Both the position numbers and the translations under genes were made by a program. A stretch of 64,000 nt of DNA from Pigmentiphaga sp. H8 (GTDB taxonomy: Bacteria; Pseudomonadota; Gammaproteobacteria; Burkholderiales; Burkholderiaceae_B): NCBI RefSeq assembly GCF_003854895.1, contig NZ_CP033966.1:744001-808000 (forward strand), written 5' to 3'. Below, piece by piece: positions 1-8,644 of the stretch (position 1 is the stretch's first letter; every line of letters starts with the position of its first letter). The notes beneath the pieces are model-generated. The model had not been told where the DNA came from. It ran no database searches and saw nothing but the letters and a program-made list of their open reading frames with translations.

Positions 1-1018
<1,018 letters not shown>

Positions 1019-1061
1019 GGACGGAGGCGGCGAAAATGCGTGCGGCTTTGCTATGGTATGA

Positions 1062-1091
1062 ATCTTATGAGCACCGTTTGTTAAATGTCAA
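1062..1091 (-). promoter_or_regulatory. Candidate sigma70 promoter of the aconitase-like gene
   Basis: On the minus strand a perfect -35 hexamer TTGACA (plus coordinates 1086-1091) is followed after 18 bases by TAAGAT (1062-1067). Transcription would start about 35 bases before the start codon at 1018. The -35 lies in a GTTGACA-type motif that recurs in inverted orientation at the facing GntR promoter, so one regulator may bind both. Confidence 0.5.
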
Positions 1092-1244
1092 CACTTTGGC
1101 GTGGAAGAGTGGTTGGGGAAATGGAGGCGGCCGCTTGCTTTGGTTCATTCCAAAGCTCGAATTGTCTTGATATAAGGCTTTTCACGCAGGCGGCGGCTTA
1201 TGCTTGAGGGTGCTTTTCATGCAAACCCGAATCACGCAAAAGAG

Positions 1245-1281
1245 TTGACACTTTTAAAACCGTTTTGATAATCTGTCGACA
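1245..1281 (+). promoter_or_regulatory. Promoter and candidate operator of the GntR gene
   Basis: TTGACA (1245-1250), a 16-base spacer and GATAAT (1267-1272) form a near-consensus sigma70 promoter. The palindrome TGTCGACA (1274-1281) sits at the predicted transcription start and resembles GntR/FCD-type operators; a related TGTCAACA is at the divergent promoter (1086-1093). The predicted start site is only about 5 bases before the ATG at 1284, and no Shine-Dalgarno sequence is present, so the mRNA may be nearly leaderless. Confidence 0.5.
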
Positions 1282-1283
1282 CT

Positions 1284-2024
1284 ATGGACGAATCAGCCGA
1301 GACCTTCATCAACAGGGAGGACGCCCAGGGGCCCCTGGCCGACGCGGTATTCCAGCAGGTGCTGGACGCGATCTACCAGGGCCGGCTGGCGCCCGGCAGC
1401 GTCATCAACGAAGTGGCGCTGGCCCAGGAATTCGGCGTGAGCCGTGGGCCGGTGCGCGAGGCGGTGCGCCGCCTGCAGGGCATCCAGTTGGTCACCCGCG
1501 AGCCCTACCAGAAGGCGCGGGTCGTGTCGCTGTCCGCCGAGTCCGCGCTGGAGCTGTTCCAGATGCGGATGGCGCTGGAGGGCGTGGCCTGCAGCCTGGC
1601 CACCCAGCGCATGAGCGACGAGGAGGTGGCGCAACTGCTGGCGGAGCTGGAGCAGGACCGGCAGCGCCAGCTGCGCAAGGACCGGGGCGAGTCGTCCGGA
1701 CCTCGGGTATTCGATTTCCACGAGCGCATCGTGCGGGCCAGCGGCAACAACCGCATCATCCACGCGCTGTGCGAAGACCTTTATCACCTGCTGCGCGTGT
1801 ACCGCCGGCATTCCGGGACCGTGCTCGAACGCAAGGAGGACGCCTATGCCGAGCACTGGCAGATCCTGCGCGCGATCAAGTCGCGCGATGCGGAACTGGC
1901 GGAGTCGCTGATGCGCTCGCATATCGAACGCGCGGCCCGGCACCTGTTCACCCATCTCGCGGACCGGGACGACACCGACGCCGCCCCGGGACGGCGAGGA
2001 CGGGCGGCCGGGACGGGCACCTGA
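1284..2024 (+). CDS. GntR family (FCD subfamily) transcriptional regulator
   Basis: A 246-residue regulator with an N-terminal winged helix-turn-helix (about residues 20-85; ALAQEFGVSRGPVREAVRRL is the recognition segment) and a C-terminal all-helical FCD ligand-binding domain (about 95-225). The FCD metal/ligand residues are consistent with the segments FDFHERIV and MRSHIERA. FadR/FCD regulators usually repress neighbouring catabolic genes and respond to small organic acids. It lies between a divergent aconitase-like gene and a co-directional isocitrate-lyase/PEP-mutase-family gene 26 bases downstream, so it most likely controls both. The chosen ATG has no ribosome-binding site but sits right at the predicted transcription start. 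Confidence 0.9.
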   Translation: MDESAETFINREDAQGPLADAVFQQVLDAIYQGRLAPGSVINEVALAQEFGVSRGPVREAVRRLQGIQLVTREPYQKARVVSLSAESALELFQMRMALEGVACSLATQRMSDEEVAQLLAELEQDRQRQLRKDRGESSGPRVFDFHERIVRASGNNRIIHALCEDLYHLLRVYRRHSGTVLERKEDAYAEHWQILRAIKSRDAELAESLMRSHIERAARHLFTHLADRDDTDAAPGRRGRAAGTGT

Positions 2025-2050
2025 AACACTGACCATTTCGGAGTCATCGC

Positions 2051-2944
2051 ATGAACAGTCCCCGCAAGTTCCGGGAGTTGCTCAAGAACGAGGAATTCAT
2101 CGTCTCGCCCGGGGTGTACGACGGGTACAGCATACGGCTGGTAGAGGCCGCCGGGTTCAAGACCGCCTGCACCAGCGGGGCCGCCGTCTCGAACGCGCTG
2201 CTGGGCATCGCCGACATCGGGGTCATGGGATTGACCGAGAACGTCAACCATTGCCGCAACCTGGCGCGCTCGGTGTCCATTCCGCTGACGGCGGACGCCG
2301 ACAACGGCTACGGCAACCCGGTGAACGTGTTCCATACGGTGCGGATGTTCGAGGAAGCCGGCGTGGCCGGCATCAACCTCGAGGACCAGGTCAGCCCCAA
2401 GCGCTGCGGCCACATGCCCGGCAAGGACGTGGTCAGCCAGGCCGAGATGGTCAAGAAGATCGAGGCCGCCTGCCTGGCGCGCCGCGACGATGACTTCGTC
2501 ATCATCGCCCGCACCGACGCGCTGGCCATCGAGGGCATCGAGGGCGCGGTGCGCCGGGCCAAGGCCTATGCGGCGGCGGGCGCCGACATGCTGTTCCCCG
2601 ACGCGGTGCGTACCGAAGACGACATCAAGCGCATCGTCGATGCCGCCGGCATTCCGGTCACCGTCAACATGGGATTCGGCATACGCAGCCGGCCCACCAC
2701 GCCGCTGATCCCGCTGCCGCGCCTGAAGGCGCTGGGCGTCAAGCGCATCAGCCTGCCGCGCATGCTGCCGGCCGCCGCCATCCATGCCATGCAGCATGCG
2801 CTGCAGGCCATGCGCGGCGTGATGGAAAGCGGCGAGCCCGTCGATCGTCCCGACCTGCTGGTAGGCATCGAGGACATCATGAAGCTGATGGGCTACGAAG
2901 AAATGCGCGCGCTGGAAAAGCGCCTGACCACGCTGGCCGAATAG
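2051..2944 (+). CDS. Isocitrate lyase/PEP mutase superfamily enzyme
   Basis: 297 residues, the normal length for 2-methylisocitrate lyase or dimethylmalate lyase. Superfamily signatures are visible: TSGAA near residue 40, the metal-binding segment DADNGYG near 82, the NLEDQ segment near 112, and the catalytic loop KRCGHMPGK near 118, whose cysteine matches the KKCGH loop of C-C bond lyases rather than of PEP mutase. RTDALAIEG follows near 155. It probably cleaves a 2-hydroxy- or methyl-substituted dicarboxylate or tricarboxylate, but substrate cannot be told. An aconitase-like gene nearby fits a methylcitrate-cycle-like role (inference). The start is preceded by GGAG. Confidence 0.85.
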   Translation: MNSPRKFRELLKNEEFIVSPGVYDGYSIRLVEAAGFKTACTSGAAVSNALLGIADIGVMGLTENVNHCRNLARSVSIPLTADADNGYGNPVNVFHTVRMFEEAGVAGINLEDQVSPKRCGHMPGKDVVSQAEMVKKIEAACLARRDDDFVIIARTDALAIEGIEGAVRRAKAYAAAGADMLFPDAVRTEDDIKRIVDAAGIPVTVNMGFGIRSRPTTPLIPLPRLKALGVKRISLPRMLPAAAIHAMQHALQAMRGVMESGEPVDRPDLLVGIEDIMKLMGYEEMRALEKRLTTLAE

Positions 2945-2946
2945 CC

Positions 2947-3138
2947 GCCGCCGAGCCCGCCTGGGCGCATGCCCAGGCCACGCAGTTCCCGAACGCGATC
3001 GTCTTGCATCCCAGGGTGCCGGCCAACAACCTGACCGAGTTCGTGCCCAGCTCCCCCGTCGCGTTCCGTGCCTTCGTGGAGCGCGAGATCGCGATGTGGG
3101 CCGAGGCGGTGAAGGTGTCGGGCGCGCAGGCCGACTGA
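2947..3138 (+). pseudogene. Remnant of a Bug (TctC-type) solute receptor
   Basis: Directly after the preceding stop codon an open frame without a start reads as the end of a signal peptide (WAHAQA), a few residues that replace the usual first strand (TQFPNAIVLHP), and then the typical C-terminus of tripartite-tricarboxylate receptors (SSPVAFRAFVEREIAMW followed by AEAVKVSGAQAD and a stop). About 250 residues of the receptor body are missing. This looks like an in-frame internal deletion of a Bug receptor that once belonged with the upstream lyase. It is probably not expressed as a functional protein. Confidence 0.6.
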
Positions 3139-3158
3139 AGGCCCTGGCGGCGCCTGGC

Positions 3159-4445
3159 CTACGCCACCCGGCTGTCGGGGAAATGCAGCGCGAAGGTGCT
3201 GCCTTGGCCCAGCTCGCTGGCGATTTCCAGTTCGGCGTCGTGCCGCATGGCGATGTGCTTGGTGATCGCCAGCCCCAGCCCCGTGCCGCCCGATTCGCGC
3301 GAACGGCTGCGGTCCACGCGGTAGAAGCGCTCGGTCAGGCGGGGCAGGTGATGCGAGGCGATGCCTATGCCGGTGTCCTTCACGGAATAGCGGGCATCGC
3401 CGTCGGCTTCGCGCCGCCAGCGCACCGTGATGTGGCCGCCCTCGGGCGTGTAGCGCACGGCGTTGATCAGCAGGTTGGAGATGGCCGACGCGAGTTCGGT
3501 GCCGGTGCCCAGGACATCCAGGCCTTCGTCGATCTCGCCGACGATCTCGTGGCGGCCGCCCGACAGGGCGCGCGCCTGGCTCAGGGCCGTCTCGATCAGG
3601 GCCGGCATGTTCACCGGCTGCGGGTCGGTGGTGGGGGATGATTCCAGGGTGGACAGGGTCAGCAGGTCGGCCACGATGGCCTGCATGCGCTGGGCCTGGT
3701 CCAGCATCAGCTTCATGTACTGTTCGCGCTGCTCGTCGCTCAGCGCTTCCGCGGGCATGTCGCGCAGCGTTTCCAGGAAACCCGACAGCACCGTCAGCGG
3801 CGTGCGCAGTTCGTGCGAGACGTTGGCGACGAAGTCGCGGCGGGTGGTCTCCAGCCGCTCGATCTGCGTCACGTCGCGCGTCAGCAGCATGCGCTGGTGC
3901 TTGTTGTACGAGATGAGCTGCACCATCAGCAGGCGATCGCCGCCGCCGGGGCTGCGCACCAGGCGCGGCGCGGGCCAGTCTTCCTGGCGGGCATAGTTCA
4001 CGAACTCGGGGGCCCGCACCAGGTTCAGCAGGCTCTGGCCGCGATCGGCCGGCAGGCGCAGGCCCAGGTGCTGGCGCGCGATGCGGTTGCACCAGTCGAT
4101 ATGGAATTCCTTGTCCAGCGTGACCAGTCCGTCGGGCAGGGCCTGGGCGGCGGCGAAGAAGCCCTGCACGTTCCCTTCCAGCATCGCGAGCTGGCGTTCC
4201 TGGTTGCGCAGGTGCCGGTAGATGCGGGCCAGGGCCTCGTCCCACGAACCGGCCGAGGGCGGCGGCGGCCGTTGCAGGTCGTTGGTCCAGCGCGTGACGC
4301 GCGAGAGCTGCCAGATATGCCAGACCAGCAGCGTGCCCAGGCCGAAACTGAAGACGGCCCAGCCGAAGCTGCCCGTGATCGGCCGCGTGAGGGCCGCCAG
4401 GCCGGCCCACAAGAGGACGACGATGAGGTTGCGTATCCAGACCAT
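3159..4445 (-). CDS. phoR: Phosphate regulon sensor histidine kinase PhoR
   Basis: 428 residues from the ATG that begins MVWIRN; a GTG 25 codons upstream is possible but would put a charged tail before the membrane helices and lies against a repeat. Two N-terminal transmembrane segments (about residues 5-50) lie next to a PAS-like domain (about 75-170). The phosphoacceptor H-box VSHELRTPL is near residue 200, and a HATPase domain carries NLLINAV, DTGIGI and GGTGLGLAI. PhoR senses phosphate limitation through the Pst/PhoU complex and phosphorylates PhoB. phoB lies upstream on the same strand, separated by about 220 bases that contain a palindromic repeat, so the two genes are less tightly coupled than usual. 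Confidence 0.92.
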   Translation of the reverse strand: MVWIRNLIVVLLWAGLAALTRPITGSFGWAVFSFGLGTLLVWHIWQLSRVTRWTNDLQRPPPPSAGSWDEALARIYRHLRNQERQLAMLEGNVQGFFAAAQALPDGLVTLDKEFHIDWCNRIARQHLGLRLPADRGQSLLNLVRAPEFVNYARQEDWPAPRLVRSPGGGDRLLMVQLISYNKHQRMLLTRDVTQIERLETTRRDFVANVSHELRTPLTVLSGFLETLRDMPAEALSDEQREQYMKLMLDQAQRMQAIVADLLTLSTLESSPTTDPQPVNMPALIETALSQARALSGGRHEIVGEIDEGLDVLGTGTELASAISNLLINAVRYTPEGGHITVRWRREADGDARYSVKDTGIGIASHHLPRLTERFYRVDRSRSRESGGTGLGLAITKHIAMRHDAELEIASELGQGSTFALHFPDSRVA

Positions 4446-4520
4446 GGAGCGAATTGTCGCATTGCCCGGAGCCCGGACCCTGCCGTCTTTTATGGTTTTT
4501 TTGTGAATTTTCCAGGGCAC

Positions 4521-4640
4521 GGGGGATCCGGCTCCGCCGGTCCTTCAGTAGAGCCCTGCGGGGCCCGGCGCCGGGCCGCCCCAAGGCGGGCCCCGGCCCC
4601 CTCGGGGGGGCTGCCGCATAGCGGCTGGGGGCTCACCATG
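4521..4640. repeat. GC-rich palindromic intergenic repeat between phoB and phoR
   Basis: The phoB-phoR gap holds dense inverted repeats: GGATCCGGCTCCGCCGG, GGCCCGGCGCCGGGCC and CCGCCCCAAGGCGGG, followed by GGCCCCCTCGGGGGG. The GGATCCGG...CCGGTCC core is shared with the repeats at 15148-15445 and 25331-25544, but the rest differs, so it is at most a relative of that family. It could attenuate phoR or stabilise the phoB transcript. Confidence 0.5.
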
Positions 4641-4665
4641 CTGGGCGCGCGTCGGCGCGTGGGGG

Positions 4666-5364
4666 TTATTGGCCTACAGGATGGGCGGTGAAGCGGTAGC
4701 CGCTGCCGCGCACGGTCTCCACGTGCCCGTCGTGCTTGCTGGGCTCCAGGGCCTTGCGCAGGCGCCGGATGTGCACGTCCACCGTGCGTTCTTCGACGAA
4801 CACGTGGTCGCCCCACACCTGGTCCAGCAGCTGCGAACGCGAGAACACGCGCTCGGGGTGGGTCATGAAGAAGTGCAGCAGGCGGAACTCGGTGGGGCCG
4901 ATGTTCAGGGTCACGCCGTTGCCGTTGAGCCGGTGGGTGACCGGATCCAGCCGCAGTCCGGCGACGTCGATCAGGTCGTCGGTCAACTGGGGCGCGCGGC
5001 GCCGCAGGACGGCCTTGATGCGGGCCATCAGTTCCTTGGGCGAGAACGGCTTGGTGATGTAGTCATCGGCGCCGGCCTCCAGGCCGTCGACCTTGTCCTG
5101 CTCGGCGCCCTTGGCGGTAAGCATGATGATGGGAACGGCCTTGGTGCGCTCCTCGGTCCGCAGCTTGCGGGCCAGCGATACGCCCGAGGTGCCGGGCAGC
5201 ATCCAATCGAGCAGGATCAGGTCGGGGAGTTCGGCCCGGATCAAGGTCTGGGCCTGTTCGGCGTCAGCCGCGCGCAGGACCTTGTGGCCCGCGAAGGACA
5301 GGTTGACCGAGACCAGCTCCTGGATGGCCGGTTCGTCTTCGACGACTAAAATAGTGCTGGACAT
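4666..5364 (-). CDS. phoB: Phosphate regulon response regulator PhoB
   Basis: 232 residues with an N-terminal receiver domain: acidic pocket VVEDEPA near residue 8, phosphoacceptor Asp in LILLDWMLPG near 54, Thr in MLTAKG and Lys in TKPFSPKEL. The C-terminal OmpR-type winged helix (about 135-228) has TEFRLLHFFMTHPERVFSRS and RTVDVHIRRLRKAL. Family length is about 230. It activates phosphate-starvation genes when phosphorylated by PhoR. A Pho-box-like direct repeat 49 bases upstream of the start suggests autoregulation. Confidence 0.93.
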   Translation of the reverse strand: MSSTILVVEDEPAIQELVSVNLSFAGHKVLRAADAEQAQTLIRAELPDLILLDWMLPGTSGVSLARKLRTEERTKAVPIIMLTAKGAEQDKVDGLEAGADDYITKPFSPKELMARIKAVLRRRAPQLTDDLIDVAGLRLDPVTHRLNGNGVTLNIGPTEFRLLHFFMTHPERVFSRSQLLDQVWGDHVFVEERTVDVHIRRLRKALEPSKHDGHVETVRGSGYRFTAHPVGQ

Positions 5365-5412
5365 GGATATGCCGGTTGGGTTGCTGAAGCATGTCCATAG
5401 TATGGCGGTATT

Positions 5413-5430
5413 GTTTCAGGTATGTGACAT
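5413..5430 (-). promoter_or_regulatory. Candidate Pho box upstream of phoB
   Basis: Read on the minus strand, two 7-base half-sites ATGTCAC and CTGAAAC are separated by ATAC. This 11-base spacing is that of the PhoB consensus (CTGTCAT, 4 bases, CTGTCAC), and each half-site matches at 5 of 7 positions. It ends about 49 bases before the phoB start. Confidence 0.4.
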
Positions 5431-5481
5431 GATCCGGCGCCCGCGGACGCCCCGGCGCGGCCGCGGCCCCCATCGGCTACC

Positions 5482-5931
5482 ATGGAGTCCCTACGCGAGA
5501 ACACTATGGCAGGCCTGGACAAGAATACCCCTCTCCCCACCAATATCGTCGTGCACAGGCAGTCCAGGATGCTGGAGGTCGCCTTCGACGACGGCAGCAG
5601 TTTCCGGCTGCCTTTCGAGCTGCTGCGCGTCTACAGCCCTTCGGCCGAGGTCCGGGGCCACGGGCCGGGCCAGGAGACGCTGCAGGTGGGCAAGCGCGAC
5701 GTGGATCTCGTCTCGCTCGAACCGGTGGGCAACTACGCGGTCCAGCCCCGGTTCTCCGACGGGCATTCGACCGGAATCTATTCGTGGGACATCCTGTATG
5801 CACTGGGCCGCGACCAGGACCGCCTGTGGGCGGAGTATCTCGCCGCGCTGGAGGCGGCGGGGGCCTCGCGGGATCCCGAGCCGCGGGACGGGATGGCGAC
5901 AACCGAAGTACGCCGTGAAGGTAAGCAATGA
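5482..5931 (+). CDS. DUF971 (GBBH-like N-terminal domain) protein
   Basis: 149 residues from the first ATG; an in-frame ATG at 5506 (MAGLDKN) would give 141. The body matches the DUF971/gamma-butyrobetaine-hydroxylase-like N-terminal domain: [31 protein letters not shown], then a GNYAV...[16 protein letters not shown] segment. Stand-alone members are small proteins without the oxygenase domain; some relatives bind metal or take part in iron-sulphur or redox processes, but no activity is established here. It overlaps ubiE by four bases (ATGA), so the two are translationally coupled, which suggests a link to quinone biosynthesis (inference). Confidence 0.8.
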   Translation: MESLRENTMAGLDKNTPLPTNIVVHRQSRMLEVAFDDGSSFRLPFELLRVYSPSAEVRGHGPGQETLQVGKRDVDLVSLEPVGNYAVQPRFSDGHSTGIYSWDILYALGRDQDRLWAEYLAALEAAGASRDPEPRDGMATTEVRREGKQ

Positions 5932-6704
5932 GCGATAAGCAGCACTCCTCCGCGCCGGCCGGCGACACGCCGCCGGGCACGACCCATTTCGGCTTCCAGC
6001 AGGTGGCCGAGACCGACAAGGCACGCAAGGTGGCCGAGGTCTTCCATTCGGTGGCCGCGCGCTACGACGTCATGAACGACCTGATGTCCGGCGGCATGCA
6101 CCGGGCCTGGAAGGTATTCACCGTGGCCCGCGCCGGCGTGCGCCCGGGCATGAAGGTGCTGGACATCGCCGGCGGCACCGGCGACCTGGCCAAGGCCTTC
6201 GCCCGGCGCGCCGGGCCCACCGGCGAGGTCTGGCTGACCGACATCAACGATTCCATGCTGCGCGTGGGACGGGACCGGATGCTGGATGCCGGGCTGATGC
6301 TGCCGACCGCCGTCTGCGACGCCGAGAAGCTGCCCTTTCCGGACGGCTATTTCGATCGGGTCTCGGTGGCGTTCGGGCTGCGCAACATGACCCACAAGGA
6401 CCGGGCCCTGGCCGAGATGGCGCGGGTGCTGCGCCCCGGCGGCAAGCTGCTGGTGCTGGAGTTCTCCCGGGTCGCCAGGCCGCTGCGGGCGGCCTACGAC
6501 TGGTATTCGTTCAACATCCTGCCCTGGCTGGGGCGCAAGGTCGCCCAGGACGAGGCCAGCTACCGCTACCTGGCCGAATCCATCCGCATGCACCCGGACC
6601 AGGACACCCTGGCCGGAATGCTGGAACAGGCGGGCCTGGCGCGTGTCCAATATTTCAATCTGACCGCCGGGGTGGTCGCCCTGCACGAGGGCGTGCGGCT
6701 GTAG
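5928..6704 (+). CDS. ubiE: Ubiquinone/menaquinone C-methyltransferase UbiE
   Basis: 258 residues. Class I SAM-dependent methyltransferase with the UbiE signatures [17 protein letters not shown] (about residues 44-60), motif [13 protein letters not shown] (about 78), and the second signature [15 protein letters not shown] (about 165-180). It methylates the demethoxy-ubiquinol or demethylmenaquinol ring at carbon 2, at the cytoplasmic membrane. The position upstream of ubiJ and ubiB agrees with the widely conserved ubiE-ubiJ-ubiB order, although a Tim44-domain gene is inserted here. Confidence 0.95.
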   Translation: MSDKQHSSAPAGDTPPGTTHFGFQQVAETDKARKVAEVFHSVAARYDVMNDLMSGGMHRAWKVFTVARAGVRPGMKVLDIAGGTGDLAKAFARRAGPTGEVWLTDINDSMLRVGRDRMLDAGLMLPTAVCDAEKLPFPDGYFDRVSVAFGLRNMTHKDRALAEMARVLRPGGKLLVLEFSRVARPLRAAYDWYSFNILPWLGRKVAQDEASYRYLAESIRMHPDQDTLAGMLEQAGLARVQYFNLTAGVVALHEGVRL

Positions 6705-6939
6705 CCTCCCTTGTTGCAAATTCCCTCGCGAATCCGGGGCGTTCCGACTGGCGATTTGCGCCGTAGTCCGTTAAATTTCAGCTTATTGTCAGGAAAGGCT
6801 GCTACGACCGCCCGTCTGCGGGGGCGTCGCGGCGCCGGGCATCCCCACCTGGCAGCAATGGCGCCCACGCTGGCCGGCAGACCCGATACCGGGGCCGGCA
6901 CGGCGGCGCCACGACATTGATTACAGGAGAATCCACACA

Positions 6940-7905
6940 ATGTCCCGACGATTTTTTTCCAGGTTCATCCCGGCTCTGGTCATCGCCGTCTCGACGGTGG
7001 CGATGCTGGGCGTCTCGCATGACGCCCTGGCCAAGCGCCTGGGCGGGGGCGGCAGCATGGGCCGCCAGTCCAGCAACCTGACGCAGCGGCAGGCCACGCC
7101 GCCGGCGCGCACTCCCCAGCAGAACCAGCAGGCCGCGCCGTCGGCGGCTCCTGCCGCCGCGGGGGCCGCTGCGGGCGCCACCGCCGCGCGCAGCGGCATG
7201 TCGCGCTGGCTGGGCCCCATCGCCGGCATCGCCGCCGGCCTGGGCCTGGCGGCCCTGCTGTCGCATCTGGGCCTGGGCGCGGCCGCGGCCGAGCTCATCG
7301 GCAGCCTGCTGCTCATCGCGCTGGCCGTCTTCGCCGTGCTGTTCATCGTTCGCCGGCTGCGCGGCGTCGGTCAGCAGCCGGCGCTCCAGGGCGCGGGCAA
7401 CAGCCGCTTCCAGCAGCGTAACGAGCCGCCCGCCACCATGGCGCGCGAATCGGCGGCACCCGCCGCCGCTCCTGCCGCATCCGTGGCCGCCGCGGGCCCT
7501 GCGCCCACCGGCGAGTGGGGCATCCCCAGCGATTTCGACACCGCGAATTTCCTCAGCCATGCGAAGAACTACTTCGTGCAGTTGCAAGGCGTCTGGGACC
7601 GCGGCGACGTGAACGAGCTGCGCGACCTGGTCACCGACGATCTGCTGGCCGAACTCAGCCAGCAGATCGGCCAGCGCGAGGGGCAGAACGTGACCGAGGT
7701 GGTGCTGTTGAACGCGGAACTGCTGGGCATCGAAACCGTCTCCGACGGCCATCTGGCCAGTGTCCGGTTCTCCGGCATGCTGCGCGAGGCACCGGGCACC
7801 GAGGCCTTCCGCTTCGAGGAAGTCTGGAACCTGTTCAAGCCCAACGACGGCGGCTGGCTGCTGGCCGGCGTGCAGCAGATCCCGGTGCAGGAACACAACC
7901 GGTAA
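6940..7905 (+). CDS. Tim44-like domain membrane protein
   Basis: 321 residues. A signal peptide or anchor (about 1-30, ending SHDALAKR) precedes a Gly/Gln/Ala/Pro-rich linker. Two closely spaced hydrophobic segments lie near residues 87-128 (WLGPIAGIAAGLGLAALLSH and LIGSLLLIALAVFAVLFIV), followed by another Ala/Pro linker. The C-terminal Tim44-like domain (about 195-320) contains FVQLQGVWDRGDVNELRDLV and EVWNLFKPNDGGWLLAGVQQ. Bacterial Tim44-domain proteins are membrane-anchored with unknown partners. AGGAG stands 10 bases before the ATG. A strong terminator follows. Confidence 0.85.
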   Translation: MSRRFFSRFIPALVIAVSTVAMLGVSHDALAKRLGGGGSMGRQSSNLTQRQATPPARTPQQNQQAAPSAAPAAAGAAAGATAARSGMSRWLGPIAGIAAGLGLAALLSHLGLGAAAAELIGSLLLIALAVFAVLFIVRRLRGVGQQPALQGAGNSRFQQRNEPPATMARESAAPAAAPAASVAAAGPAPTGEWGIPSDFDTANFLSHAKNYFVQLQGVWDRGDVNELRDLVTDDLLAELSQQIGQREGQNVTEVVLLNAELLGIETVSDGHLASVRFSGMLREAPGTEAFRFEEVWNLFKPNDGGWLLAGVQQIPVQEHNR

Positions 7906-7928
7906 ACTTGCGGGGTCGAACCCCGTGG

Positions 7929-7955
7929 AACGCCCGTCCTCGGACGGGCGTTTTT
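7929..7955 (+). terminator. Rho-independent terminator after the Tim44 gene
   Basis: A perfect stem CGCCCGTCC/GGACGGGCG with a two-base loop (7931-7950) is followed by five T residues. It separates the ubiE/Tim44 genes from ubiJ-ubiB. Confidence 0.85.
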
Positions 7956-8011
7956 CATTGGAAGGCCGGATTGCCGGTCGGTTCTCCTTACTGGTTTCCG
8001 CCTTGCATCCT

Positions 8012-8641
8012 ATGCCCGTGTCCCTGCCGTACCCTTCCGCCGCCGCCATCCGGGCGCTCGACACGCTGCTGTTGCGCGAGCCCTGGGCCCGCGAGCGGCT
8101 GCGCCAGCATGCCGGCAAGACGGCCCGCCTGGCCGCCGGTTCCCTGCGCATGACGCTGACGATCACCCCGCACGGCCTGGTCGAGGCCGCCGCCGTGGAT
8201 GCGGTGCCCGACGTGACCCTGACCGTCGATGGCGGCAGGCTGCCGGAACTGCTGTCGGGCGATGCCGCCCGCCGGATGGGGGCGGTGCGCATCGAGGGCG
8301 ACGCGGCGCTGGCCCACGTGCTGGGAGACCTGGCGCGGGACCTGCGCTGGGACGTGGAAGAGGACCTGGCCGGGATTGTCGGCGACATACCCGCCGCCCG
8401 CCTGGTCCGGACGGCGCGGGGTGTGGCGGGCGGATTGCGCGCCAGCGCGTGGCGGCTGGCCGAGAACGTGGCGGAGTACCTGACCGAGGAAAGCGGGGCG
8501 GTGGCGTCCTCGCATGCGCTGCAAGCCTGGGGAGGCGAGGTGCGGCGCCTGCGCGACGACGCCGAGCGCGCGGGCAAGCGGGTCGAGCACCTGCGGACGC
8601 GACTGGCCCGGCTCGAAACCCGTCCGGGCGCGGAGGGCTAG
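8012..8641 (+). CDS. ubiJ: Ubiquinone biosynthesis accessory factor UbiJ
   Basis: 209 residues with an N-terminal SCP2-like lipid-binding domain (about 10-110; LRMTLTITPHGLVE, VTLTVDGGRLPELL, VRIEGDAALAHVLGDL) and a C-terminal coiled-coil tail rich in Arg and Glu. UbiJ helps assemble the aerobic Ubi complex and presents lipid intermediates. Its stop codon lies three bases before the ubiB start, as is usual for ubiJ-ubiB. The ATG chosen begins MPVSLPYP; in-frame codons upstream run back into the preceding gene and terminator and are unlikely to be used. Confidence 0.88.
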   Translation: MPVSLPYPSAAAIRALDTLLLREPWARERLRQHAGKTARLAAGSLRMTLTITPHGLVEAAAVDAVPDVTLTVDGGRLPELLSGDAARRMGAVRIEGDAALAHVLGDLARDLRWDVEEDLAGIVGDIPAARLVRTARGVAGGLRASAWRLAENVAEYLTEESGAVASSHALQAWGGEVRRLRDDAERAGKRVEHLRTRLARLETRPGAEG

Positions 8642-8644
8642 GCC

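Noticed and set aside
1844..2797. Minus-strand open frame over the GntR/lyase genes
   Set aside because: Low-complexity Arg/Ala/Gly-rich translation with no motif; both plus-strand genes are well supported.
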